DNA from: DOZZ01 sp963792655
Lineage (GTDB): Bacteria > Acidobacteriota > Terriglobia > Bryobacterales > Bryobacteraceae
Direction of reading: 5' to 3'
Assembly (NCBI GenBank): GCA_963792655.1
Contig: CAWBWU010000005.1
Location: 248,001 to 312,000 of the forward strand
Length of the DNA stretch: 64,000 bases
How positions within the stretch are numbered: the first letter of the stretch is position 1; every line of letters starts with the position of its first letter. The notes under the pieces were generated by a model that was given only the letters and a program-made list of their open reading frames with translations, had not been told where the DNA came from and made no database searches. Positions 47,063 to 56,704 of this stretch are shown one piece after another. Position numbers and translations under genes: made by a program.

Positions 47063-49351
47063 TGTGCGGGGTCCTTATGTTCTGGCTGATAACTACTTCG
47101 CCGCGCCGCGATTGGAACGGCAGGCTCTGAACGACTTCCTGAATCAGTGTCTGGAACGGATAACCTGCCGTTGCGAGGCGTTCATTGATGCCCTCAACGG
47201 TCTTGCGATCGTAGCGCTCGAGGCCGCGCCCGAGTGCATACGTCATCATCTTCTCGATCAGGCAATGCGAAAACTCGGGGAGCTGCGCGGTCAGAATGGT
47301 CTTCATCTCCGCGGGCGTTTTGAAGCTGCGTCCATCGGGCAGCGTGCCGCTGGAATCGATCGGGAAACGTGCCGTCCATCGTGCGCCAGCGGCCAAGCGC
47401 GTCATAATTTTCGAGTCCGAAGCCAAGCGGGTCCATGCGGCTGTGGCACGACGCGCACGTTGCGTTGGCGCGATGCTTTTCGAGCTGCTGCCGCATGGAG
47501 CCCTTCGCGACCGCAGCTTCATCGAGCGCCGGCACGTCGGGCGGCGGAGGGCGGCGGCGGCGTTCCGAGAATATTCTGCAGCACGTACTTGCCGCGAATG
47601 ACGGGCGACGTACGGGTGGGATAACTCGATACGGTCAGCACTGCGGCTTGGGTCAGCAGGCCGCCGCGCTGATCGCCCGTCAATTCGACGCGGCGGAAGT
47701 CAGGACCTTTGACGCCGTCAATGCCATAGTGCTTCGCGAGACGCTCATTGAGGAACGTATACTTCGCGTTCAGAAAATCCGATAGCGGACGGTTCTCGCG
47801 CAGCATCGCTTCGAAGAAGAGACGCGTCTCGGTCTTCATGGCATCGCGCAGTTCCGGATCCCACTCAGGAAATTTCTGCGGGTCGGGCTTGATGGAATCG
47901 AGGTTGCGCGTTTCAAGCCATTGCCCGGCGAAGTTCGATGCAAACGCAGCCGATCGCTCATCCGCCAGCATGCGCTTGACCTGCGCTTGCAGGACATCGT
48001 TGTCGTGCAGCTTTCCCTTTTCCGCGAGATCCAACAGTTGATCGTCAGGCATCGAGCTCCACAGGAAGTAGCTGATGCGCGTGGCAAGTTCGAAATCGGA
48101 GACGCGATGGATGGCAGTCGCATCGGTCGCGTTCGGATCGTGCTCGACGCGGAACAGGAAGTGCGGCGAAACCAGCATCGCCTCGATGGCGAGCTGAATG
48201 CCCTGCTCCGGCGTCTGCCCTTCCTTCTGCGCCATCGCCACAAACTTCATGAGCGAAGCAACTTCGGTCTTGGTTACCGGGCGCCGATAAGCATGCCGCG
48301 CAAGCGTGCTGACGATGTTCGTCACGCACGCGGTACCCGTCTTGGGATCGCAGATCAGAATCTTTTTGCGGCTGGCCTTCTCGACGGTTGACGGGTAAGG
48401 GCCAACAAACGTGATCGAGTCCAGATACTTGTTCTTCTTGTTGTTGTAAGCGTCCTTCGCGTTCAGATCCTTGACGAACGGATCGTCGATGAACGCGACA
48501 CGGAACACGTGATCGCCTTCAGGCAGGTAGAGCTTGACCTGCTCTTCCGAATAAGGATTGAAGTACACCAGCTTCGAAGGCTTCGTCTCGACGGGCATGG
48601 TGTGCAACAGCTTGCCATCCATCCAAATGCCCATCTGTACCGGCTTGGCATCGGCGCCGCGTTCACCGGGCAAGCCGATGGTGATGTTGTAATCGCCATC
48701 GAACTCCACGCGATGCGACGCTTCGATCGTGCTGTAATCGAGCCGCTGAATGCGCTTGTCTTTCGCGTGATACTGCACCGAAAGCGGCTTCGGCATGACG
48801 TCGCCGCCGATCGCGCGCGCGGAGATGCGTTCCGCAGCCGCGATGTACTTCTCCATCAAAATCGGCGAGATGGTCAGGATGTCGCTGATGTTGTCGAAAC
48901 CGAATCCGGAGTCGTCGGTGGGGAAATCTTTCTCTGCACGAAAATCGACGGCGAGCAGATCGCGGATGGTGTTGGTGTACTCGTTGCGATTGAGCCTGCG
49001 TGCTGTGACGCGGCCGGGGTCAGGTTTGATCTTCGCGTCGGCTGCATCGAATTCGGATTGCACGAATTTCGAGAGCGCATCGATTTGTTCCTGTGGCGGT
49101 CTGGGGATGCCACGCGGCGGCATCTCGCCACTACGAATTTTGCGCATGATGCGCTCCCAACCATCGCGGTTTGTGTTGAGCGAGGTGGGCGCAAGGTAAG
49201 GCGTGATGTTCAATCCGCCCGAGGTGAGTTGTTCGTTATGACAGGGAAAGCAGGTTTTTGAGAAAACAGGTTTAACGGCTTGTTGAAACGCTGCAGGATC
49301 CGCGGCGAACGCAACGCCGGCACTCAAAATGACACTGGTTAGGAATCGCAT
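47034..49351 (-). CDS. DUF1592-family CxxCH protein (DUF1587/1595/1592/1588/1585), two frameshifts
   Basis: The protein of about 771 residues has a signal peptide (AGVAFA), the haem-type motif CFPCHN (about 34), DUF1587 (ARRLNRNEYTNTIRDLLAVD), DUF1595, DUF1592 (FELATRISYFLWSSMPDDQL), DUF1588 (GGLLTQAAVLTVSSYPTRTSP) and DUF1585 (CASCHSRMDPLGFGLENYDA, the second CxxCH). Frame changes at about 47550 (a GGG run) and 47366 (an AAA run) are each repaired by removing one base, giving PPPPPPDVPALDE and GTFPIDSSGTLPD. It is the first gene of the DUF1592-DUF1552-hydrolase operon and is probably periplasmic. Chemistry unknown. Confidence 0.88.
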
Positions 49352-49458
49352 CGGACGGCAAAGTTCGTAGCTGATACTTTATCATCCACGCGAGGGTGGC
49401 GTTGCAGTGCGCGTCAGTTTGCAATCTCATCAGGCTGAACAGTGGCGCGAACAATAAC

Positions 49459-49498
49459 GAGCGCAAAGCGGTCTGGTTTGCATGACCGCTTTGCGCTC
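49459..49498. terminator. Strong hairpin terminator downstream of clpC
   Basis: A perfect 15-bp stem (49459-49473 with 49484-49498, GAGCGCAAAGCGGTC arm) has a 10-base loop and is followed on the minus strand by GTTATTGTT. It lies 30 bp beyond the clpC stop and about 100 bp from the DUF1592 start on the other side. Confidence 0.85.
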
Positions 49499-49527
49499 GC
49501 TGGTGTTCCGTGTTACCGAGTGCTTGC

Positions 49528-52005
49528 TTAGAACGTGTAAAGCGCGACGCCCGGCGCTGGTTCGGCTACTGCTACTTCGCCCGCGCCGACCGGCTGTTCC
49601 TGATTCAACAAGCGGTAGAAGATGCCTGTGTCGCCCAGGTACACTTCCAACTCCGCGGGCTTCGGCAGATGACCTTGAATCAAGGCCTCGGAGAGCGGAT
49701 CTTCGATGTACTTCTGCAGCGCACGACGCAAGGGACGTGCACCGTAGCTGCGGTCCACCAAGGTCTTCTCCATGATGTAGCGCGCGGCTTCCGGGGTCAG
49801 CTTGAGCGTGATTTCCTTTTGCACCAGGTTGGCGTTAATGCCGTTCACCAGCAGACTGATAATCTTCAACAGATCGTCATCGGTCAGCGAAGTAAACAGG
49901 ATCACGTCATCCAGGCGGTTCAGGAACTCGGGGTTGAAAGCCTTCTTCACTTCCGAGCGCACCATGTCTTCAATCTTCGAAGGCACGCCTTCACCAGCAG
50001 GAGCCGAGAAGCCCAGGTGACCGCGCTTCTCGAGGAAGCGGGCTCCGAGGTTCGACGTCATGATGATGATCGTGTTCTTGAAGTCCACCGTGTTGCCCAG
50101 ACCATCGGTCAACTGGCCGTCTTCGAACACCTGCAACAGGATGTTGTAGATGTCCGGGTGAGCCTTCTCGATCTCATCGAGCAGGATGATCGAGTACGGC
50201 GAACGCTTCACGCGCTCCGTCAACTGCCCGCCCTCCTCGTAACCCACGTATCCGGGAGGCGAACCGATCAGCTTCGAGACCGAATGCTTCTCCATGTACT
50301 CCGACATGTCAAAGCGAATCAGGCTTTTCTCGCTGCCGAACAGGAATGACGCGAGTGCGCGGGCGACCTCGGTCTTACCGACACCAGTCGGACCAAGGAA
50401 CAGGAACGAACCAGCGGGGCGGCTGCTGGCTTTGAGTCCAGCCCGCGAACGGCGAATGGCACGCGCCAGAACGGAGATGGCTTTTTCCTGACTGATGATG
50501 CGCTTGTGCAGCTCTTCTTCGATGCGCAGAAGCTTGTTGATTTCTTCTTCCTTGATCGAAGTCATCGGGACGCCGGTCCAGCGCGCCACCACATCTTCAA
50601 TGTCGTCTTTGGTGACGACGCCGGTCGACGTGTCGTCAAGGTTGTACTTCTCGCGCAACTGGCGCATATTCTCGCGCTCTTTGCGTTCTTCGTCCGAATA
50701 GAAGCGCGCCTTCTCGAACTCATGGTTCGCAATCGCGTTTTCCATGCGGTGCACGATGAACTTGATGCGCTTTTGAATGTCAGCGAGATCGCTCGGAAGC
50801 GTGGTCTGCCGCAGCTTCACGCGCGCGCCCGCTTCGTCGATCAGATCGATCGCCTTGTCGGGCAGGAAACGATCCGGAATATAGCGGCTCGATGTCGACA
50901 CCGCCGCTTCGATCGCTTCATCGGTATAGCTGACGGCGTGGAACTTCTCGTAACGGTCTTTGATTCCGAACAGAATCTTCACCGCATCAGACTCGGAAGG
51001 CGGCGGAACTTTCACCGCCTGGAAGCGGCGTTCGAGTGAACGATCTTTCTCGATCGACTTACGAAACTCCGCAGGAGTGGTGGCGCCAATGCACTGAATT
51101 TCCCCGCGTGACAGAGCCGGCTTCAGAATGTTGGCGGCATCGAGGGAACCTTCCGCCGAACCCGCGCCAACCAGCGTGTGCAACTCATCGATGAAGATGA
51201 TGGCGTTCTGGTTTTCCATCAACTCCTTCATGATGGTCTTCAGACGCTCTTCGAATTGCCCGCGATACTTGGTGCCCGCCACGATTAACGAAAGGTCGAG
51301 CGCAAGGATTCTCTTGTCGGCCAGGAACGACGGAACATCGCCTTCGGCAATCCGCTGGGCCAAACCTTCGACGATCGCAGTCTTACCAACACCGGGCTCA
51401 CCAATCAGAACCGGGTTGTTCTTCGTGCGCCGGCACAGAATCTGCACCACGCGTTCGAGTTCGTAGTCGCGCCCGATCAGCGGATCGAGCGAACTGTCCA
51501 TCGCGGACTGGGTGAGATCGCGGCTGAACTCCGCGAGCAGCGAGCTTTCCTTGGGCCGGTTCGCCGCCGTCTTCTCGGACTGCGAACGTTGCAGCTCTTC
51601 GCGAATGGTCGCCAGGCGCAGGCCGCGTTCATGCAAGATCTCCGCCGCAAAACATTTTTCTTCGCGCAACAGACCGAGCAGCAAGTGCTCGGTGCCAATG
51701 TGCTTGTGGCTCAACCGCTCGGCTTCTTCAGCGCCGAACGCAAGGACGCGTTTGCACTCGTGGCTCAGGGGCAGGTCGACCGAAGTCGAAACCTTCTCCC
51801 GAATGGTTGTGTGTCCTTCAATCTGCTTGCGAATACTATCGACCGCCGCGTGCGAACGCAGAAACCGGTTAGCAAGCGTTTTATCTTCACGCAGCAGACC
51901 GAGCAACAGGTGCTCAGTCTCGATGTACGGGCTGCCAAACTGGCTGGCCTCATACCGGGCAAAGAAGATCACCCGCCGCGCTTTCTCCGTATATCGCTCA
52001 AACAT
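49528..52005 (-). CDS. clpC: ClpC-type AAA+ unfoldase (Clp protease ATP-binding subunit)
   Basis: The 825-residue protein has two N-domain repeats (EKARRVIFFARYEASQFGSP and HIGTEHLLLGLLREEK), AAA-1 with Walker A GEPGVGKTA, Walker B IIFIDELH, a UVR-like middle helix pair (HEFEKARFYSDEERKERENM), AAA-2 with Walker A GPTGVGKTEVAR and Walker B ILLDEIEKAHPD, and the C-terminal small domain (SYGARPLRRALQKYIEDPL). It unfolds substrates for ClpP. A ClpP loop is expected near the GFSAP segment (LGFSAPAGEG). The clpP, mcsAB and ctsR genes are absent here, so regulation differs from Firmicutes. Confidence 0.95.
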   Translation of the reverse strand: MFERYTEKARRVIFFARYEASQFGSPYIETEHLLLGLLREDKTLANRFLRSHAAVDSIRKQIEGHTTIREKVSTSVDLPLSHECKRVLAFGAEEAERLSHKHIGTEHLLLGLLREEKCFAAEILHERGLRLATIREELQRSQSEKTAANRPKESSLLAEFSRDLTQSAMDSSLDPLIGRDYELERVVQILCRRTKNNPVLIGEPGVGKTAIVEGLAQRIAEGDVPSFLADKRILALDLSLIVAGTKYRGQFEERLKTIMKELMENQNAIIFIDELHTLVGAGSAEGSLDAANILKPALSRGEIQCIGATTPAEFRKSIEKDRSLERRFQAVKVPPPSESDAVKILFGIKDRYEKFHAVSYTDEAIEAAVSTSSRYIPDRFLPDKAIDLIDEAGARVKLRQTTLPSDLADIQKRIKFIVHRMENAIANHEFEKARFYSDEERKERENMRQLREKYNLDDTSTGVVTKDDIEDVVARWTGVPMTSIKEEEINKLLRIEEELHKRIISQEKAISVLARAIRRSRAGLKASSRPAGSFLFLGPTGVGKTEVARALASFLFGSEKSLIRFDMSEYMEKHSVSKLIGSPPGYVGYEEGGQLTERVKRSPYSIILLDEIEKAHPDIYNILLQVFEDGQLTDGLGNTVDFKNTIIIMTSNLGARFLEKRGHLGFSAPAGEGVPSKIEDMVRSEVKKAFNPEFLNRLDDVILFTSLTDDDLLKIISLLVNGINANLVQKEITLKLTPEAARYIMEKTLVDRSYGARPLRRALQKYIEDPLSEALIQGHLPKPAELEVYLGDTGIFYRLLNQEQPVGAGEVAVAEPAPGVALYTF

Positions 52006-52106
52006 GTAGTAAAGCCCCCAGAACAGCCGCTCAAATAGCGCCGAGCCAGAATCTCGCTATCTCTAAAGATTCCCACGATGTCACAACGGTTGCAAAGCCT
52101 CCGAAA

Positions 52107-52796
52107 TTAGCCGGAGGTAGGTTGAACAACTCCCCCGCCGATCCGGAGAACCCGATCGCATCTGTTCGCAAACCCCATATTGTGCGTAACCAGCACGGAA
52201 GTGAGGCCGTGCCGGCTGTGCAATGCCTCAAGAAGACTGAATACCGTCTCGCTCGTCTTCTCATCCAGATTTCCCGTCGGCTCGTCCGCCAGCAGCACCG
52301 CCGGCTCATTCACCAGCGCCCGCGCCACCGAGACGCGCTGTTGCTCGCCGCCCGACATTTCTCCGGGACGGTGTGAAGCGCGCGCCTTGAGGCCGACCTC
52401 GTCGAGCAAACCGAGCGCGCGCCGGGATGCGGCAGCGTGCGAACTGCCGTGCACCAGCATAGGCATCATCACGTTCTCAAGCGCGGAAAATTCAGGGAGC
52501 AGGTAGTGCACCTGCCATACAAAGCCGATGTGGCGATTGCGAAATTGAGCCAGCGACTTTTCATCCAGCGTTTCGAGACCGGTATTTTCGAAGTACACCC
52601 GCCCAGCGGTAGGCCGATCCAAGCCGCCGAGCAAATGAAGTAGACTGCTCTTCCCCGCACCCGATTCGCCGACCAGCGCCAGCCGTTCTCCGCGCGCCAC
52701 CGCGAGGTCCAGCCCGGAAAATATCGTGAGGCGTTCCGGCCCCGAGCGATAGCTCTTCTCGAGTTGCTCGACGCGCAGGATGGGCGCTTGGTCCAT
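52107..52796 (-). CDS. LolD/MacB-type ABC transporter ATPase
   Basis: The 229-residue ATPase has Walker A GESGAGKSS, Q loop GFVWQVHYLLPEFSALENV, signature MSGGEQQRVSVARAL, Walker B VLLADEPTGNLD and the H switch VLVTHNM. The sequence after Walker B fits LolD, which drives lipoprotein release (LolCDE), or MacB-type exporters. No permease gene lies next to it. It is divergent from the amidohydrolase gene and 101 bp from clpC. The substrate therefore remains open. Confidence 0.88.
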   Translation of the reverse strand: MDQAPILRVEQLEKSYRSGPERLTIFSGLDLAVARGERLALVGESGAGKSSLLHLLGGLDRPTAGRVYFENTGLETLDEKSLAQFRNRHIGFVWQVHYLLPEFSALENVMMPMLVHGSSHAAASRRALGLLDEVGLKARASHRPGEMSGGEQQRVSVARALVNEPAVLLADEPTGNLDEKTSETVFSLLEALHSRHGLTSVLVTHNMGFANRCDRVLRIGGGVVQPTSG

Positions 52797-52825
52797 GTTG
52801 GGTGGCGTTTGTTACAGTATCCCCC

Positions 52826-54124
52826 ATGCGTCTGGTGGTGCTTCTGCTTTGCTCGGTGGTTCTGTGGGCTGCGCCTGCAACTGTTTTGCGCTCAGCGCGC
52901 ATGTTCGATGCACGCGCCGGCCGCATCGCGACACCTGGCCTGGTTGTGGTGGATGCCGGTCGCATCGTGGGCGTGGGAGCTACGGCGAACATTCCCGCCG
53001 GTGCGGTGACGATCGACCTCGGCGATGCGACGCTCTTGCCAGGTTTCATCGACGCTCACACGCACCTTTCGGACAACTATCACGACGATTACAACAAGGC
53101 AGTGCTCGATTCGTTGCACAAGCCCGTTTCGGAAATCACGCTCGACGCCATTCAGAACCTGAAGGTGACTCTGATGGCAGGCTTCACGACGGTGCGCGAT
53201 GTGGGCTCCGCGCAATTCGTGGATGTGGGGCTGCGCAATGGAGTGCGCAGCGGGGCAATTATTGGTCCGCGTATGCAGGTCTCCGTACACGCGATCGGGT
53301 CCACGGGCGGCCACTGCGATGACTCCGCGGGTTATCGCGAAGGGTTATTCGGCCGCGAGTCTGATCCCTCGATCGGCGTAATCAACGGCCCCGATGAAGC
53401 GCGGAAGGCAGTGCGCCTGAACGTGAAGTATGGCGCCGATGTGATCAAAACTTGTGCCACGGGAGGCGTGCTTTCGTTGACTGACGATGTCGACACGCCG
53501 CAACTCACGCAGGAAGAACTCAACGCGCTTGTGGATGAAGCCCACGCACTCCGGCGCAAGACGGCGGCTCATGCCCACGGTGCAACCGGAGCGAAGCGCG
53601 CGATCCGTGCCGGTATCGATTCGATTGAGCACGGCTCCTTTCTGGACGACGAAGCGCTCGACATGATGAAGGCGCGCGGCACGGTGTTCATTCCGACGTT
53701 GATGGCGACATGGTGGATCAGCGATCGTCTAGAGCGCGGCGTTTATTACCCGCCGGCGGTGGCCGCTAAGGCGCGGCTTGCGATTGCCAGCGTGAATGCC
53801 ACGGTGCGCAAAGCGGTTGCGAAAGGCGTGATCATTGGACTCGGAACCGACGCGCAGGTGTATCCGCACGGCAAGAACCCTCACGAATTTCAATTGCTGG
53901 TGAACGATGGGCTGACACCCACAAAGGCGCTGCAGGCCGGCACCGTTGTGGATGCGGAGTTACTTGGGCTGTCGAAAGAAATCGGCACGCTCGAACCGGG
54001 GAAATTTGCGGATGTGGTGGCCGTACCGGGCGACCCGACGAAAGACATCGCGCAGACCGAAAAAGTGTTCTTTGTCATGCGTGAAGGCGTGATCTACCGG
54101 AATGATCAGGCGCGCACGCGTTGA
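52826..54124 (+). CDS. Exported amidohydrolase (imidazolonepropionase/prolidase-like)
   Basis: The 432-residue metal-dependent hydrolase has a signal peptide (about 1-16, LLLCSVVLWA), metal ligands in DAHTHLSDN, the carbamylated-Lys position in YGADVIKTCATGG, HAHGATGAKRAIRAG, SIEHGSF and catalytic Asp in LGTDAQVYPHG. The pattern fits the DipPep/Xaa-Pro dipeptidase-like branch of amidohydrolases. It probably degrades a dipeptide or amide in the periplasm. The start is ATG 52826. A tRNA-Arg gene begins 56 bp after its stop. Confidence 0.9.
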   Translation: MRLVVLLLCSVVLWAAPATVLRSARMFDARAGRIATPGLVVVDAGRIVGVGATANIPAGAVTIDLGDATLLPGFIDAHTHLSDNYHDDYNKAVLDSLHKPVSEITLDAIQNLKVTLMAGFTTVRDVGSAQFVDVGLRNGVRSGAIIGPRMQVSVHAIGSTGGHCDDSAGYREGLFGRESDPSIGVINGPDEARKAVRLNVKYGADVIKTCATGGVLSLTDDVDTPQLTQEELNALVDEAHALRRKTAAHAHGATGAKRAIRAGIDSIEHGSFLDDEALDMMKARGTVFIPTLMATWWISDRLERGVYYPPAVAAKARLAIASVNATVRKAVAKGVIIGLGTDAQVYPHGKNPHEFQLLVNDGLTPTKALQAGTVVDAELLGLSKEIGTLEPGKFADVVAVPGDPTKDIAQTEKVFFVMREGVIYRNDQARTR

Positions 54125-54180
54125 GTGCGGTTGCGAATCAAACCGGCAGTCGGTTACGATAGTTGCTGCACGTCCCCGAA

Positions 54181-54257
54181 GCGCCCGTAGCTCAGTTGGA
54201 TAGAGCGTCTGGCTACGAACCAGAAGGTCGCATGTTCGAGTCATGCCGGGCGCACCA
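54181..54257 (+). tRNA. tRNA-Arg (anticodon ACG)
   Basis: The cloverleaf is complete: acceptor stem GCGCCCG/CGGGCGC, D arm GCTC-AGTTGGATA-GAGC, anticodon arm TCTGG-CTACGAA-CCAGA with ACG, T arm GCATG-TTCGAGT-CATGC, discriminator A, and an encoded CCA end at 54255-54257. A34 is expected to be converted to inosine by TadA, so it reads CGU, CGC and CGA. A toxin-antitoxin pair starts 30 bp downstream. Confidence 0.97.
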
Positions 54258-54286
54258 TGTTATAGATCGGGGTTGCGGAATGCCCG

Positions 54287-54607
54287 ATGATCCCGTCCAG
54301 CCAGTACGTCGAAATCCGGAACCCCGGTTGTTATGTGGCTGGCACCCGCATCGGTCTTGACATCATCGTTCGCGAGTTTCGCGACGGGCGGTCCCCGGAA
54401 GAAATCTTCGAAGCCTACCCGTCGATCGGGTCCCTCGCCAAAACCTACGGCGTGCTTACTTTCATCCTTGAACACGCCGGCGACGTGGATTCTTATCTGA
54501 AAGAACAGGATGAGAGGTGGGAAGACTTCAAGTCGAGCCATCCGCTGCCGCGCGGCATGTCGGAGCGTTTTGAACGCGCAAAGCGCGACCTGCCGATTGG
54601 AGCTTGA
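54287..54607 (+). CDS. DUF433 antitoxin-like protein
   Basis: The 106-residue protein has a DUF433 winged-helix-like domain: IEIRNPGCYVAGTRIGLDII-like sequence (here VEIRNPGCYVAGTRIGLDII) and RDGRSPEEIFEAYPSIGSLA. DUF433 proteins are antitoxins or regulators paired with PIN-like toxins. It overlaps the next gene by 4 bp (TTGA). The tail (about 70-106) is charged and probably binds and blocks the toxin. It starts 30 bp after tRNA-Arg, so it may ride on the tRNA transcript or have its own promoter. Confidence 0.85.
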   Translation: MIPSSQYVEIRNPGCYVAGTRIGLDIIVREFRDGRSPEEIFEAYPSIGSLAKTYGVLTFILEHAGDVDSYLKEQDERWEDFKSSHPLPRGMSERFERAKRDLPIGA

Positions 54608-54951
54608 GCCTCCGCTTTCAGGCAGACGCAAATGTAAATCCCGCAATCATCCGGGGTTTACGGCGTCGTGAACCGTCAATAGATTTCCGACCTGCTTCGG
54701 GTGTGATTGCAGATGGCACATCTGATCCGGAGGTGCTTCAGATTGCAGCCGAAGCAGGACGCGTGCTGGTTTCATGTGACATCGCAACAATGCCGGTTCA
54801 CTTCGCGCATTTTATCGAGCAGCAGCAATCGCCAGGACTTCTGCTGGTCAATTCGCGCCGGAGCATTGGAAGCGTCATCGATGACTTGCTTTTAGTCTGG
54901 ATGACGTGGACGGAAGAAGATTTTCGAAATGAGGTTCGATGGTTAGCCTAG
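54604..54951 (+). CDS. DUF5615 PIN-like toxin
   Basis: The 115-residue protein has the DUF5615/Mut7-C-like pattern: RFQADANVNPAIIRGLRRRE at the N-terminus, with the first acidic residue D8, then DPEVLQIAAEAGRVLVSCDI with the second acidic residue D in SCDIATMP. These acidic residues form the metal site of PIN-like RNases. The start is TTG at 54604, inside the antitoxin stop (TTGA), so translation is coupled. Substrate RNA unknown. Confidence 0.85.
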   Translation: MSLRFQADANVNPAIIRGLRRREPSIDFRPASGVIADGTSDPEVLQIAAEAGRVLVSCDIATMPVHFAHFIEQQQSPGLLLVNSRRSIGSVIDDLLLVWMTWTEEDFRNEVRWLA

Positions 54952-55032
54952 TGGAACTTCGTGTACATGAGCGGCCTGGGTCTTGTAGACCTATTTGCCT
55001 GATGAATTTCGAACGCCCTCTAAACTAAATAA

Positions 55033-56376
55033 ATGTCCCCGTGGACCCCGCAGTCCTGGCGCTCGAAGTCTGCCTTGCAGCAAGTTGGTTACGCGTCTGA
55101 ACCGGAACTCACCCGATGTCTCACGCAACTGCAGCAGCTTCCGCCGCTCGTCACTTCATGGGAAGTCGAATCCCTGAAATCGCAACTGGCTGATGCTGCC
55201 GCGGGCAAGCGCTTTCTTCTGCAGGGCGGTGACTGCGCGGAGTCGTTTGACGATTGCACATCCGCCAACATCACCAATAAGCTCAAAATCTTACTGCAGA
55301 TGAGCCTGGTGCTCGTGCAGGGCAGCCGCAAGCCGGTAATTCGCGTCGGGCGCATTGCGGGCCAGTATGCGAAGCCGCGTTCGGAGAACACGGAAACGCG
55401 CGATGGCGTGACGCTCCCCAGCTATCGCGGCGACCTGGTGAATCGTTCCGCCTTCAATGCAGCCGATCGCGAGCCCGATCCCCAGTTGCTGCTGCGCGCC
55501 TACGAACGCTCCGCTATGACGCTGAATTTCATACGCGCGCTCGCACGCGGCGGCTTTGCCGATTTGCATCACCCCGAGAATTGGGACCTCGACTTCGCTC
55601 ACCACTCACCCCTGGCCAACGAATACCGCGCCATCGTGCGCCGCGTTACCGGCTCGATGCAGTTCATGGAAAACATTCTGGGTCTACACACGACGGACAT
55701 GGCCTGGGTGGATTTCTTTACGAGCCATGAAGCGCTTCACTTGCCTTACGAGGAGGCGCAAACGCGCACCGTGCCGCGGCGCGACGGCTCCTACAATCTC
55801 TCGACGCATTTCCCCTGGCTCGGTATGCGTACAGCCGATCCAGCGAAGGCGCACGTCGAGTATTTCCGCGGCATTGCTAATCCGATCGGGCTCAAAGTGG
55901 GCGCCGCGATGACGCCTGCTACGGTGACGGACTTATTGAACGTTTTGCACCCGCACAACGAACCCGGCCGTTTCACGCTCATTCACCGCTTCGGCGTCGC
56001 AAAGATCGCGGAGTGCCTGCCGCCAATGATCAAGGCCGTGAGAGATTCCGGGAAAACTGTTTTGTGGTGCTGCGATCCAATGCACGGGAATACTCGTAGT
56101 ACCAGTGATGGGATCAAAACACGCCACTTTGACGACATCCGCAGCGAGTTGGAGCAAGCTTTCGCGATCCACCGCCAGTACGGCAGCTTCCTCGGTGGCG
56201 TCCACATCGAGTTAACCGGCGAAGACGTCACCGAGTGTCTGGGTGGCGCGCGCAATTTGATCGATCACGATTTGAAGCGTGCGTACCGCTCCGAAGTCGA
56301 TCCGCGCCTCAATTATGAGCAGGCCCTGGAAATGGCCATGCTGATTGCACGTGCTCCGCTGATGGGCTCTGAGTAA
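55033..56376 (+). CDS. aroF: Class II 3-deoxy-7-phosphoheptulonate synthase
   Basis: The 447-residue type II (plant-like) DAHP synthase condenses PEP and erythrose-4-phosphate in the first step of the shikimate pathway. Motifs are FLLQGGDCAESFDDCTSANI, KPVIRVGRIAGQYAKPRS, SHEALHLPYEEA, DGSYNLSTHFPWLG, VLWCCDPMHGNT and GGVHIELTGEDVTEC. Length is normal for the class. It stands alone, with a short AT-rich leader containing TAAACTAAATAA directly before the ATG. The gene symbol follows class usage; aroG or aroH are also used. Confidence 0.95.
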   Translation: MSPWTPQSWRSKSALQQVGYASEPELTRCLTQLQQLPPLVTSWEVESLKSQLADAAAGKRFLLQGGDCAESFDDCTSANITNKLKILLQMSLVLVQGSRKPVIRVGRIAGQYAKPRSENTETRDGVTLPSYRGDLVNRSAFNAADREPDPQLLLRAYERSAMTLNFIRALARGGFADLHHPENWDLDFAHHSPLANEYRAIVRRVTGSMQFMENILGLHTTDMAWVDFFTSHEALHLPYEEAQTRTVPRRDGSYNLSTHFPWLGMRTADPAKAHVEYFRGIANPIGLKVGAAMTPATVTDLLNVLHPHNEPGRFTLIHRFGVAKIAECLPPMIKAVRDSGKTVLWCCDPMHGNTRSTSDGIKTRHFDDIRSELEQAFAIHRQYGSFLGGVHIELTGEDVTECLGGARNLIDHDLKRAYRSEVDPRLNYEQALEMAMLIARAPLMGSE

Positions 56377-56400
56377 CCCGGCCCTTAATTAGAATTGCTG

Positions 56401-56592
56401 CTATTCCTGGACTGATCCTGCTGCGATCGCTTTCCGTAAAGCTCTCTTGGGAATGCGTTCCAATGATTCCGCGGGAACTCCATCCCGCTTCACTAACCCA
56501 TCCACCTGCGCAAGGCGCTCAAATACAACAATTGCTTCGTTTAAGGCGTCTCGCTTGCTCTGCAACTGACGAATCATCGAATCCAAATCCAC
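56401..56592 (-). CDS. Small hypothetical helical protein (63 aa)
   Basis: This 63-residue protein begins with a charged amphipathic helix (MIRQLQSKRDALNEAIVVFE), a short turn and a basic C-terminus (RIPKRALRKAIAAGS). The start is GTG at 56592, seven bases after AGGAG, which is a good ribosome-binding site. It resembles small coiled-coil proteins found often in Acidobacteria, but I cannot name a family. It lies between aroF and the amidohydrolase locus without an operon partner. Base composition is AT-richer than its neighbours. Confidence 0.65.
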   Translation of the reverse strand: MDLDSMIRQLQSKRDALNEAIVVFERLAQVDGLVKRDGVPAESLERIPKRALRKAIAAGSVQE

Positions 56593-56704
56593 TCGCTACT
56601 CCTGTCTGTTAGATGCGGTTGGCCTGAGTTAGAAAACCCAGCCACCCCTCCTAAATGTTATATCAGCACCTTATGAAAAACAGAAGAATAGTAACCTATG
56701 TATT

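Noticed and set aside
54160..54290. Integrated element next to the tRNA with attachment-site repeats.
   Set aside because: No integrase and no repeat of the tRNA 3' end was found in the window; only the small TA pair lies there.
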